In this document: positions 35,536 to 46,177 of the stretch, in pieces
Numbering within the stretch: the first letter of the stretch is position 1
Layout of the letters: each line of letters opens with the position of its first letter
NCBI GenBank assembly: GCA_963971535.1
Contig: OZ020599.1
Coordinates: forward strand, 97,261,120 to 97,325,119
From: Notolepis coatsorum
Taxonomy: Eukaryota > Chordata > Actinopteri > Aulopiformes > Paralepididae
DNA: 64,000 bases
Direction: 5' to 3'
The notes under the pieces: model-generated
Databases searched by the model: none
Told to the model about the DNA's origin: nothing
The model's input: the letters and a program-made list of their open reading frames with translations, nothing else
Made by a program: the position numbers and the translations under genes

Positions 35536-35637
35536 AAGCTATTACTCGCACAGTGTGCACCTAAATGATTTTTCCAGTTCGCACATATCTATTTTTAGGG
35601 GCAAATGCGAGTGAAATAGTCGCACTGTAGAGCCCTG
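35536..35637. mobile_element. hAT-like terminus
   Basis: GCAAATGCGAGTGAAATAGT, CGCACTGTAGAGCCCTG is the complement of a CAGGGCTCTACAGTGCG end typical of hAT elements. The partner end is not found. Confidence 0.5.
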
Positions 35638-35785
35638 CTGTCGACACAAACTGAAACTACTGTTTGGGGCGGGAGCCCTAGCCATTTCTCAGTGATACCA
35701 TGAGAGTATGTGGTGAGATAACGCATATGTTTGAATCCAAAGATATTTGGAAGATCGAGTTGGGTACAGAACTCGGTAGGCTCAA

Positions 35786-35998
35786 TGAGAGTCCGCGCTG
35801 GCAGGTGAAAAGATGTGACAGGCTGCCTCCTCGTGTACCGGAGGGGACACGTGATGCAAGGCTTCTATCCTCCCTACAACCGACCAGTGGGGGGCATATG
35901 CGAGCAACGTTCAAACAGTGGAGGGGAGAATTGGAAACACGAAATTGGGATGGGAGAAAAATATAAAAATAAGGAGAAAAAGTGGATACAAAAAAAAA
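35786..35998 (+). mobile_element. SINE body, headless copy
   Basis: Nearly identical to the 3' half of the 14539-14975 SINE: GAGAGTCCGCGCTGGCAGGT, GTGACAGGCTGCCTCCTCGT and GTGGATACAAAAAAAA. The tRNA-like head is missing, so the copy is 5'-truncated. Confidence 0.8.
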
Positions 35999-36172
35999 TA
36001 ACTCGTAGGCTACTTTAAGGGTGCCTACCAACCGAATGGTGCCACCGAGGACCTCACGCTACATAAATCGGTGCCAAAATCTGGGCACCTTGAGATTGTT
36101 TTCTTCGTAGTATTCCTTTTCCAATGTGAACCGTGCGTGGGCTGTTCTCAATTGTAGATGTTCCCAACTCTG

Positions 36173-36355
36173 TTAATCCTTTCACTACCACACTACAGAA
36201 GGTTAACCCCTTCACTACTACACTACAGACGGTTAACCTAACAGAGTGGTAGTGAAAGGGTTAGCCCTTTGTCATGTGGCAATGAAAGGGTTAACCTTCT
36301 GTATTGTGGCAGTGAAAGGGTTAACCATTTGGTAGTGTGGTAGTGAAAGGGTTAA
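36173..36355. mobile_element. TTAA-delimited palindromic repeat
   Basis: The left arm TTAATCCTTTCACTACCAC has two units. The right arm has four units in the order TTTGTCATGTGGC, TTCTGTATTGTGGC, TTTGGTAGTGTGG, as in 16134-16412. It ends GTGGTAGTGAAAGGGTTAA. Confidence 0.8.
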
Positions 36356-37259
36356 ACTTCAAAGGCCCCATGAAATCAAAATAGATGTTTAAGTTCTTTT
36401 AACACATTATATTGTGCTGATCGTCACCAGTATCAGTCCCAGAAATGACACAAAGGTTGTTTTGTAGGTATTCTTACTGTAATGGTACTTTTAGAGTTGT
36501 AATTTCCTGGGAAATGATAAAAAAAAAAATCAGAATTATCTTGCACACAGCGTATAATAATTTAGCATCCAATGAAATGCTTTCTAGAATGACATTGACA
36601 GCATATTGTAACTAAGCTAGCACTCAGCCGTGTGAATTAAACCAATGTTCAATGTTAGCTTGTTACCAATAGGTCGACAGTAACACACATTCAGTGCTAT
36701 TGACTACTGTAAATGTTAATCAATATCCACAACAACTCCCTCCCTAGCTTCCTGTTTTTTTTATTTTTTTATTTATTTTTTTACAGGAAACGCATACATT
36801 ATGTTGAATCAAATAGCATTCTGCTAGCCGAGTTAGCCAACGCTTGTTTGAACATGGATACTTGCTCTTTGCTAAATCTAGAGACAAAATTGTACCTCTG
36901 CCAAGTCTTGTTGAGGAGTAGTAAACAAAATAGCTACAGAGGTGTAAGTGAGGTTTGTGATGGTGAACGAGAGCCAGCCATGGCAATCCAGGGATGCGTT
37001 CAAGAGCGGCAGCGTTTGAGAATGCAGCAAATCAAAATATACAGCTGTTATTTTTTATAACAACATGTACTAAATAAATACCAATGTTGAAATTGAGAAA
37101 TTATGATTTTTGTTATTACAAAGAGTAAAGAGAAAAAAGGTACAGTTGTGTAACGGTACTGAATTCCAGTACCGGTTAAAATGTGAACGGTATCCAACCC
37201 TACCCGGCACCAGTGCAAACTCTTATGAAATTCTGCAAAAATTAGATCCAAACATAATT
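36356..37259. other. No gene recognised
   Basis: AAAGGCCCCATGAAATCAAA near 36362 looks like part of a fish interspersed repeat, but I cannot name it. The frame at 36713-37060 is not family-like. Confidence 0.35.
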
Positions 37260-37490
37260 GTACTATTGACCTATTGATTTTGGTGCTGTTTTTGTTGATG
37301 CTGGTGTTACCAGAAGCGGTCCCTCTAGTGTTGTAACCATGTTCAGAAGTCATTTGCAACTGATGAGCCAAGCTTACCAGTGCTGATAATATTCCGCAGT
37401 AGCATTAGAAGACTCTACTAATTTATTTTCAACCATAAGCCATCATGCCAGATGTTCATGCATAAAACTAATACTTGTCCTTGTATGAAC
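37260..37490 (-). mobile_element. LINE ORF2 C-terminal fragment
   Basis: Homologous to 22000-22233: TTACCAGAAGCGGTCCCTCT, AGTGTTGTAACCATGTTCAG, AAGTCATTTGCAACTGATGA. It includes the HGYNTRG coding block in the minus frame. It shows the uninterrupted sequence (TGTATGAACAGCC) at the point where element D sits in the other copy. Confidence 0.7.
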
Positions 37491-37859
37491 AGCCTAGTGC
37501 GTGTGTGTGTGTCCCATGTGAGGCATAATTTATGTATTGGTAATACTGATGAAAGCACCAGTATAGGGCCACTAATAACTTAAGTTGAATCAAAATTCAT
37601 TCATTCAAGAATAGCAGGGCAAAGGTTAATAAATAACTAGGTTTTCTGTATCTTGTTTGGCTGCGTTTGAGAGAAAAGCACAGTGCTGAAACATTGTGTG
37701 GCTGACCTCATGTGTCAGAGCTTGCAGTGGGAGGCTGTTTGGAGAGAGGGGCTGCTCACGCTGGGCCTTATTAGCTTCATCTGAAGAGGACAAAGTGCAC
37801 GTTTCACATGTCACAAAACATTGGCCTGATTGGCAATCCAGTGGACGTGTCTAAAATAA

Positions 37860-38275
37860 TCCTTTTCCTCTCTTCTCTTCTCTCCATTCCTTTTATTTCC
37901 TCTCTTCTCTTCTCTTCTTGTCTCCTCTCTTCTCTCCATTCCTCTCCTTTCTTCACTTCTCTTCTCTTCTCTTCTCGTCTCTTCTCTCCATTCATCTCAT
38001 CCCTTCTCTCCATTCCTCTCCCCTTCTCTCCATTCCTCTCTTCTCTTCTCTCCTCTCCATTCCTCTCCTCTCTTCTCTTCTCTTCTCTCCTCTCCTCTCC
38101 ATTCCTCTCTTCTCTTCTCTCTCCATTCCTCTTTTTATTCCTCTCTCCTCTCCTCCCCTCTTCTCTCCATTCCTCCCCTCGTCTCTTCTCTCCATTATTC
38201 TCTTCTCTCTCCATTCCTCTCTTTATATTCCTTTCTTCTCTTCTCTCCTCTTCTCCTCTTTTCTACAGCAGCATA
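37860..38275. repeat. Polypyrimidine tract
   Basis: About 416 bp of irregular TCTCC/TCTTC repeats with recurring CTCTCCATTCCTC. Strand asymmetry is extreme and the frames across it are artefacts. Confidence 0.95.
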
Positions 38276-39460
38276 ACTTTACATACATTTTCTTCCATCT
38301 ATGTTCTCCCATGCCCCCCTCCCACCCCCCTCCCACCCAGCTCCCACCCAGCTCCCTCTCTGCCTGCAGCTGTACGAGCAGTAGTGGGCGGGCGTGGGGG
38401 TCAGTGGGTGAAGTCAACAAGGGAGCTGCTACAGTAGTACAGTAGTACCAGCGGCCCTGCGTCATGTCAGTGGCCACACTGTCTTATGCAGGGCCCTGTA
38501 ATGTGACACCGGCATGTGTGTATGGATTTTCAAATTGCCTGTGCCATTATGCACACTGAAGCATGAAGCTCACTTTGTCAAGACCCGTGTCGGGCCTGTC
38601 ACCACTGTGATTCATTTTTCTCTCTGTCTGTGTGTCCACTTGCATATTTTGCTGGGGAAACAGACAGATCTGCAACGGTCTGTGTCACGAACAGAATGCA
38701 TGTAGTTCAGACACATACCTTTCTGTATTGAACAATCAAATATATCCATAACCTTGGCGAGCTATTTTCATATCTGTTGTGTGCTCACCATAGAAACATG
38801 ACTGTGAGGCAGAAGCATGGTGTTCCAGATTCTGCCATTGTGTGATGGAGGAGGGATGGAGAGATATATTGGTCAGCTGATATTGCCACATTATCAGTCT
38901 TTTTGCTCATACAGTATGTAGTGGCCTGAATATAAGACGACACCTCCCTTTCAAGACTCTTTTTTGATAATCAAATTTTGTTTTATAAAGGAAAATAATT
39001 ATAGAATATCTTTATTTATCAAGCACGTTTTACGTCCTCTGTAGTTAACTCATCCCAACCAGTTGGGACTAGTTAGGAGCAGCCACAGTCTGGTACCCGT
39101 ATACATTTAGTTTAGATAAGAATTTCTTTGTATTAATTTGTGTTATTTAAATTAAATACAAATCCAATAAAATTGTAGCCTATATACTGTTAGTTCTAAC
39201 ACCATTTTACCACCTCAAATGGAAAAATTGGTTATAACCATAGGTTATATTTTAATTAGACTCTCCTCCTCAGTTCTTGGTTGCATGGGAATTGAAACAC
39301 TATAAATCGAAGGGATGATTAAAATGAAATCATATTTAGTAGAAAAACCTGCACTTTATTGCACCAGCGTACAGTAGTGAAATGATATTGTTAAGTAAGT
39401 AAGCATGTAGGGAACTGCCAGAAGTTTCAAACATACTGTTTGGAATTATTTGCTATAAAG
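38276..39460. other. No gene recognised
   Basis: Unidentified, with no exon-like frame. Confidence 0.35.
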
Positions 39461-39573
39461 GATAAAATCTCACCTTTGTGTATGGCTTGTTTACGGCAAG
39501 AAGAGTGGAGCAGCCATCGTTGCTGCTATTGGAGTGTAGTCTTGAACAAGGCACACAAAGGTGAGATTTTATC
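39461..39573. repeat. 20-bp perfect inverted repeat
   Basis: GATAAAATCTCACCTTTGTG at 39461-39480 is exactly complemented at 39554-39573, with a 73-base loop. Confidence 0.85.
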
Positions 39574-39599
39574 TCCGATGTTCCTGCCTTTCTTAAAAT

Positions 39600-40506
39600 A
39601 ACCTGTCAAAAGTTCCGGAGCAAGTCGCTGCTCATATCAAATTTCATCTCGACTCACATGACCTCTATGAGCCTTTTCTATCTGGTTTCTGCTCCAAATA
39701 CAGCACTCAAGACTGCTCTGATCAAAGTCACAAATGACCTGCTATCCTCTGATTCTTATTTCATCAACATCCTCATCCATAGGCCTACAACCTACTGTAC
39801 GTACAACTCTTAAAAGCATGTGCATTGCAGTTTGTGGGGTATCACTCTGGAATGGTCTGGATGTGGGTATAAAATTAAGCAATAATATCAACCAATTTAA
39901 AGGCAGATATAAACTTAAACTTAAACACACTTATGGACACATATAAGAGAGAGGAGCTTGAACAGTAATGTGACTGCCTAATATATTTTCTTCTCATTTG
40001 GATATTTGTATATATAAAAAACTGTACTTATTTTAAATTTTTTCATTATTTGTTATATTATTTTTATTTTTATTATATTATAATGTAAAATATTGTAAGG
40101 AAGGGGCAGGGCTTGATACTTTTTTTCCCCTTCTTTTTTTTACTTCCCCCTGTCCCTTCTCGAACACTTAAAATACTCTGTCTGGAAATAGTCTTTGACT
40201 ATTTACCTTTTTTGTTTTTTTAAACTTGTTTTATGTTTCTATGTTCGAGACACAATTTTTAAATAAAAATCAATCAATCCCTTTGATATCATCAACCATT
40301 CCATACTCATCACACGCTTCAAATCCACCCTTGGTATAACCGGTGCTGTCCTCTCCCGGCTCCAGTCCTATACCTCTCTCTCCGACACACATCGATCGAT
40401 TCATCTCCATCAAAAACTGCACATTGACCACAGCATCACCCGTGGCATCCCCCAGGGTTTGGTGCTTGGTCCCCATATCTTCATCCTCCACGACGTGCTT
40501 TCCCTC
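39600..40506 (+). mobile_element. LINE RT fragment split by another LINE
   Basis: 39600-39778 encodes an RT block ending in the SDSYFI region, and 40288-40506 continues with FDIINHSILI, GIPQGLVLGPHIFI and LSLGQIL. The order and spacing are those of one L2/Rex-like RT, with a few residues lost at the junction. Stops and frame breaks make it a pseudogene. Confidence 0.65.
39780..40287 (+). mobile_element. LINE 3' end nested in the above
   Basis: It encodes a short ORF2 end (SMCIAVCGVSLWNGLDVG, FKGRYKLKL, stop at 39946). A U-rich 3' UTR follows (TATGTTCGAGACACAATTTT) and an AATCAATCAATC tail. It is a complete 3' end of a CR1-like LINE lying exactly between the halves of the older RT fragment. 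Confidence 0.75.
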
Positions 40507-40699
40507 GGACAGATCCTCCACCGCCACGAGACAGGCCGGAAGGGTTGAGCGGTTTTCGGAAAAGCATTTCCAGTTTTGGCACATTTCAGTCGGAAAACCG
40601 ACTGAAGTTAAAGTTTGTGAACTGAAAGATTTTCTGCAGAGTGCCTCTGGCTCAGCGCCCCACACTGTGGTTTGTCCCAAAGGGGGTGAGACTCCTTGC

Positions 40700-41062
40700 A
40701 GCCTTTGAGTCGGGAGGCTAACATCAAAGAGAAGCCGACTCGTCTCTGTTCTTGCCCCACAATGGTGGAACGAACTTCCCACCACAGTTAGGACAGCCGA
40801 AACCCGTCCAATCTTTCACCGTCGACTAAAGACACACTTCTTCAATCAATATCTAAATTGAAAAAAGAAAAAAAATCGAACCTTACTGTCATGCACTTGT
40901 CCTAATATACTAACCTACACTGTAGCACTCAACACTTTGATGAACATTGTTACTCAGCTAATAGAGTTGTGCCCTTCCTGATGACTTGTCGTACAGAACT
41001 TGTAAGTCACTTTGGATAAAAGCGTCAGCTAAATGACTAAATGTAAATGTAAATGTAAAAAC
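40700..41062 (+). mobile_element. L2-type LINE 3' end
   Basis: It has a coding scrap with LAPQWWN-type sequence (TTGCCCCACAATGGTGGAAC), the 3' UTR (CTTGTCCTAATATACTAACC, GTCACTTTGGATAAAAGCGT) and an AAATGTAAATGT tail. It is the same family as 13059-13540. Confidence 0.8.
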
Positions 41063-41434
41063 ATTAGCTACACATCTAAATAATGTATACATATAGAAAT
41101 TGACCAAATATTGAAATTGGAGTCATGAATCTCCTATTGGTCTTCTTCTAGTGTAGTGTAACTCCTTACGTGTGTTGAAGTGTGTAGCTGTTCCTCTGTC
41201 CTCTCATCACCCTCTTGAATATCTAAATGAAGAGGACTCAGTTAAGCAAAAATGGTGTGAATCTCATCTCGTCCTACAGGCTTCATCAAAGAGGGTTTAT
41301 GGCCCTCAGTCCTGGTGTGTCTCTCTCAGTCCACCTCATATTAGGATCTGATGAAGTGGACGGAGGCCATTAGACCTCGGGCTCCACTGTCACTGAGCCC
41401 CGAGTCGTCTCCTGCAAACGAGTCAGTCGAGGGC

Positions 41435-41797
41435 AGTCCTTGTCCTTTCCTCTCCTTTCCGTTCCTCTCCTCCCTCTGCCTCTCATTTCCTCTCCTCCCT
41501 CTGCCTCTTCTCTCCTCCCTCTGCCTCTCCTCTCCTACCTCTGCCTCTCCTTTCATGTCCTCTCCATTTGCCTCTCCTTTTCTCTTCTCTCCTTTCCTCT
41601 CCTCGCCTCACCTCTCCTCTCCTCCCTTCACCTCTCCTCACCTCTCCTCTCCTCCCTTCTCCTCTCCTCTCCTCCCTTCACCTCTCCTCTCCTCCCTTCA
41701 CCTCTCCTCGCCTCTCCTCTCCTCGCCTCTCCTCTCCTCCCTTCACCTCTCCTCGCCTCTCCTCTCCTCCCTTCACCTCCCTTCTCCTCCCTTAAAT
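41435..41797. repeat. Polypyrimidine minisatellite, left part
   Basis: Repeats of CCTCTCCTCTCCTCCCTTCA-type units. The same units resume at 43172, after an antisense LINE. Confidence 0.9.
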
Positions 41798-43171
41798 AAT
41801 AATAATAATAATACATTTAATTTATAAAGCGCTTTTCAAGAACCCAAATACGCTGACAATGAGCAAAACAAATGAACAGAGAAACAAAGAACCACAGGGA
41901 ATAAGCAACAGTATGAATACACAGGACATACAACCACGGGTAACAAGTAACAGATACAGAGTCCAGTAGGGGAACAGTCAGGGAAGTAGGGGGCAGGAGA
42001 GGGAGAGAAAGTAGGGAAGGGGAAAGGGAGGTGGTAGGTTGGAGGAGGGTGGTTATGGGTACGGAAGGTTGTATGCTTGGGAGAACAGGTAGGTTTTGAG
42101 TCAGGATTTAAAGGTGGAGAGTGAGGGAGAGTCTCGGACAGTCTGAGGGAGGGTGTTCCAAAGTCTGGGTGCAGCTCGTGAAAAAGCCCGGTCACCAAAG
42201 CTTTTAAGTTTGGATGACGGGACAGTGAGGGAAGCAGTGGAATAGGACCGGAGGGAACGGGTGGGGCGTTAAGGGAGAAGGAGGTCAGTCACGTAGGGGG
42301 GGGCCAGGCTATGGAGGGCTTTGAAGGTGAGGAGTAGTGTTTTGAAGTTGATGCGTTCCTTGATCGGGAGCCAGTGGAGGACAGGAGTGATGTGTTCACG
42401 GGACCGGGTGTTAGTGAGGAGGCGGGCGGCTGAGTTCTGGACCATCTGCAGTTTATGGAGGGAGCGGGAGGTGATGCCAGTGAGGAGGGAATTGCAATAG
42501 TCAAGGCGGGAGGAGATGAAGGCGTGTATGAGGGATTCAGCAGCAGGGGGGAGAGGCAGTGACGAATTTTGGCAATGTTCCGGAGGTGAAAGTATGATGT
42601 TTTTACAATGGAGCGGACATGGGGGTCAAATGAGAGGGTGGGGTCGAGGATGACACAGAGGTTGCGGACTAGGGGGGAAGGGGTGATGGTGGAGTCATTG
42701 ATGGTAAGTGTGATGGGTCCGGATCTGGTGAGGGTGGTTTTGGTGCAGATGATGAAAAGTTCCGTCTTGTCACTGTTTAATTTGAGGAGGGTATGGGTCA
42801 TCCAGGTTTGGAGTTCTGTGATGCAGGATTCAATGTGACTGAGGGGAGGGCTGTGGGGGGATTGTGTACTGATGTAAATTTGGGTGTCATCCGCGTAACA
42901 GTGGTAGTTGAGGTGGTATTTACGTATGATGTGACCAAGGGGGAGAATGTAGCAGATGAAGAGCAGGGGGCCGAGGACTGAGCCTTGGGGGACCCCCTGT
43001 GTGACTGGGGAGGGGGAAGAGGTGTGGCCGGAGAGGGAGATGAATTGATGTCTGTCAGTGAGATAGGAGGAAAACCAGCCAAGTGCTGTGCCCTCAACAC
43101 CCAGTTGGTGCAGCCTTTGGAGGAGGATGGAGTGACACACTGTGTCAAAGGCTGCACTAAGATAGAGTAGG
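41798..43171 (-). mobile_element. 5'-truncated LINE (L2/Rex1-like) in the minisatellite
   Basis: The minus-strand element ends on the left in (ATT)n and an ATAAAGCGC-type 3' end (TTTATAAAGCGCTTTTCAAG on the plus strand). It is cut on the right at the start of the RT active-site block. Identical minisatellite flanks both ends. Confidence 0.8.
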
Positions 43172-43272
43172 ATAACCTCCTCTCCTCTCCTCGCCTCTCC
43201 TCCCTTCACCTCTCCTCTCCTCTCCTCCCTTCTCCTCCCTTCACCCTTTCTCCTCTCCTCTCCACCCTTCAC
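42289..43272 (-). pseudogene. LINE reverse transcriptase fragment
   Basis: On the minus strand the frame runs from [18 protein letters not shown] through [17 protein letters not shown] and the catalytic YADD ([11 protein letters not shown]) to [10 protein letters not shown] and [11 protein letters not shown]. It then drifts out of frame near 42560. The C-terminal part continues in other frames to about 42090. The first 31 or so codons come from the purine-rich strand of the minisatellite and are not LINE. Confidence 0.75.
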
Positions 43273-43376
43273 CTCTCCTCACCTCTCCTCTCCTCCCTTC
43301 ACCTCTCCTTCTCCTCCCTTCACCTCTCCTCTCCTCTCCTCTCCTCTCCTCTCCTCTCCTCTCCTCTCCTCTCTCA
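43172..43376. repeat. Polypyrimidine minisatellite, right part
   Basis: Continuation of 41435-41797, ending in a pure CTCCT pentamer run. Confidence 0.9.
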
Positions 43377-44234
43377 GCAGTCCGTTCATTATAGCCAAGA
43401 AATCAAGAACGGAGAAAACTCAATGATTATAGACAGTCTCAATAAATTACATAAATTACACTATTGGGAAAAGCACCATATCGCTATATCATTTACCACC
43501 ACTGTATTCATTGGATTCCTGCACATGGAGAAAGAGGCAGTCTTGTACAGTAGGACCCTGACATGCATCTTGTTATCTCCCTACATGTTCCATTCGGCAG
43601 TAAGTCTCTGTCTGGGCTCTGTCACAGAATAGATCCTTTGACACAAATTTGCATGTTAAGCCGAACACTGCTCACCAGGGACGATTAATCAGCGTGCAGC
43701 AATTAACGAGTCCCTTGGTGATTAATTATGTCACTTGCGTCTAACGTGGAAAAAGATCCCGGGAACAGCTGTTTTGCTCCTGTCAAGTTTTTTCTTCCCA
43801 TGGTAGATTCATTCTGTAATATTTACTCAACTCGCGGGGAGAGATTGTTTGTTATTGTATTATTCTCGGAGAATCGGATCGGTTTCTCTCAGACAATTAA
43901 GTCGCGGGAGAGAGGGGGGGGGGGGGGGGGGGGGGGCTGAATATGTTTTGGTTAATGAAAACAAATAGTCTTGTTTGCGCTGCGCACCGCTTTACCGTCG
44001 GGCCGCCTAATCAAAAAGTAACGGTAACCCATAATTGATGTACCTTGGCAGTAATGTGCAGCTGTGAGCGTCGCGCGGGAAGGGGGGAAAGATAGGCTAG
44101 AGACTTCAAAGCTGCTTAAAATGAGCGAGAGGCCGTCCTCCGTCTGTAATAGGAAGACATGTGATGGATGAGCCGGGTTCGGTGCTGTGGATGTTGCTGA
44201 AATAACACAGGCTGATATTCATTGCTCAGGGATA
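43377..44234. other. No gene recognised; poly(G) at 43914-43936
   Basis: Unidentified sequence with a G-run of about 23 bases. No supported exon. Confidence 0.35.
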
Positions 44235-45590
44235 TTTTGTTTGGTGACTATTCCTCTCCTGATGGAGTTTCTGAGGCAGTTATTTGTGAGTGGGCTCCTT
44301 TCCTCTCCTCCCTCTACCTCTCCTCTCCTCTACTCCGTCTACCTCTACCCTTTTCTATCTCTCCTTTCCTCTCCTCTCCTCGATTCGCCTCTCGCTCTAC
44401 CTCTCCATTCATCTCCTCCATCTATCTCTCCATTCCTCTCCTCCCTCTACCTCTCCTTTCCTTTCCTCTCCTCCCTCTACCTCTCCTCTCCTCTACTCCG
44501 TCTACCTCTACCCTTTTCTATCTCTCCTTTCCTCTCCTCTCCTTGATTCGCCTCTTGCTCTACCTCTCCATTCATCTCCTCCATCTATCTCTCCATTCCT
44601 CTCCTCCCTCTACCTCTCCTTTCCTCTCCTCCATCTATCTCCCCATTCCTCTCCTCCATCTATCTCTCCATTCCTCTCCTCCCTCTACCTCTCCTTTCCT
44701 CTCCTCCATTCACCTATCCCCGTCTACCTCTCCATTCCTCTCCTCCATCTATCTCTCCTTTCCTCTCCTCCCTCTACCTCTCATTTCCTCTCCTCCCCTC
44801 CCTCTACCTCTCCATTCCTCTCCTCCATCTACCTCTCCTCTCCTCCCTCTACCTCTCCTTTCCTCTCCTCCCTCTACCTCTCCATTCCTTTCCTCCACCT
44901 ACCTCTCCTTTTCTCTCCTATCCCCCTCTACCTCTCCATTCCTTTCCTCCACCTACCTCTCCTTTCCTCTCCTCCCTCTCCTTTCCTCTCCTCCATTTGC
45001 CTCTCCTTTCTTCTCCTCTTCTTTTCTTTCCTCTCCTCTCCTCCTCTCTCCTCCTCTCTCCTCTCCTTTGCTCACCTCTCCTTTCCTCTCTTCTCCTCTT
45101 ATCTTCTTCCTTCACCTCTCCTTTCTCCTCTTCTCATTCTTTCACCTCTCCTGTCCTCTCCTGTCTTATCTCCTCTTATTTATATTTTGTTTTGTAACTA
45201 TTCCTCTCGAGTTTCTGAGGCAGCTATTTGTGATTAGGCTACTTTCCTCTCCTCCCTCTACCTCTCATTTCCTCTCCTCTCCTCCATTCACCTCTCCATT
45301 CCTCTTCTCCCTCTACCTCTCCTTTCCTCTCCTTCCTCTACCTTTCCTCTCCTCTCCTCCCTCTACCTCTCCTTTCCTCTCCTCTCCTCCATTCGCCTCT
45401 CCTTTCCTTTCCTCTCCTCTCCTCCCTCTACCCCTCCTCTCCTCCCTCTTCCTCTCCTCCATTTGCCTCTCCTTTCCTCTCCACCATTTGCCTCTCCTTT
45501 CCTCTCCTCCCTCTACCTCTCCTCTTATTTATATTTAGTTTTGTGACTATTCCTCTCGATGGAGTTTCTGAGGCTATTTGTGAGGTGGCT
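44235..45590. repeat. Higher-order pyrimidine-rich tandem array
   Basis: About 20-bp units (CTCCTCCCTCTACCTCTCCT type) fill 44297-45180 and 45245-45530. A non-pyrimidine segment with GTGACTATTCCTCTC and GAGTTTCTGAGGC occurs three times, at 44247-44297, 45197-45240 and 45541-45590, delimiting the blocks. The long plus-strand frames of up to 438 codons are compositional artefacts. Confidence 0.85.
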
Positions 45591-46177
45591 ACGTTCGTTG
45601 GTGGCCGTGTTGTGCCTCCTGAATATATTTCCATTGACATGGCAGGGACAGTGTGGCGGAACCGGAGAGGGTACTCATGCGAGTGGTCAAATCTTCATGG
45701 TGGATACAAATCTATTGTTAACACATTGCTTTTTTTTTATATGTCTGTTTATTGGTTTTTTTCCCAGTGCAACCAACATTTACAAATGATATGTACTTGA
45801 AAATGTTCTATTTGAAACACAAAAACAGAAAACACAGAACAGCAGACATCAAGACAAAGTGACATGCAAAAAAAAAAAAAAAAAAAAAAGACAGTTTCAG
45901 AGAGAGATTTATAGTGTTGGTAATAAGAAATATATAAAAGAAAAAGATATATATATAATAATAATAATCATAATAAAGTAAAAATAAAGTATATAATAAT
46001 AATTAAAAAATAAAAAGTAAATTAGTTTTATTTTTTAAATAAGGCGATACCTTTGAAAAAGTGAGTACAGCAATTCATAGGTCAACCAACTCTGGTGTTG
46101 ATTTGGTGCATCAAAGGAGAAAGTTTGAAAGGGAGGGATGGGTGAGTAGTGTACCAAGGGTATTGTGTGAGTGAGTA

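Noticed and set aside
44222-45538. 438-codon plus-strand frame rich in Ser, Pro and Leu
   Set aside because: It is the translation of a pyrimidine-only tandem array, which cannot easily form stops; it is compositional, not a gene.
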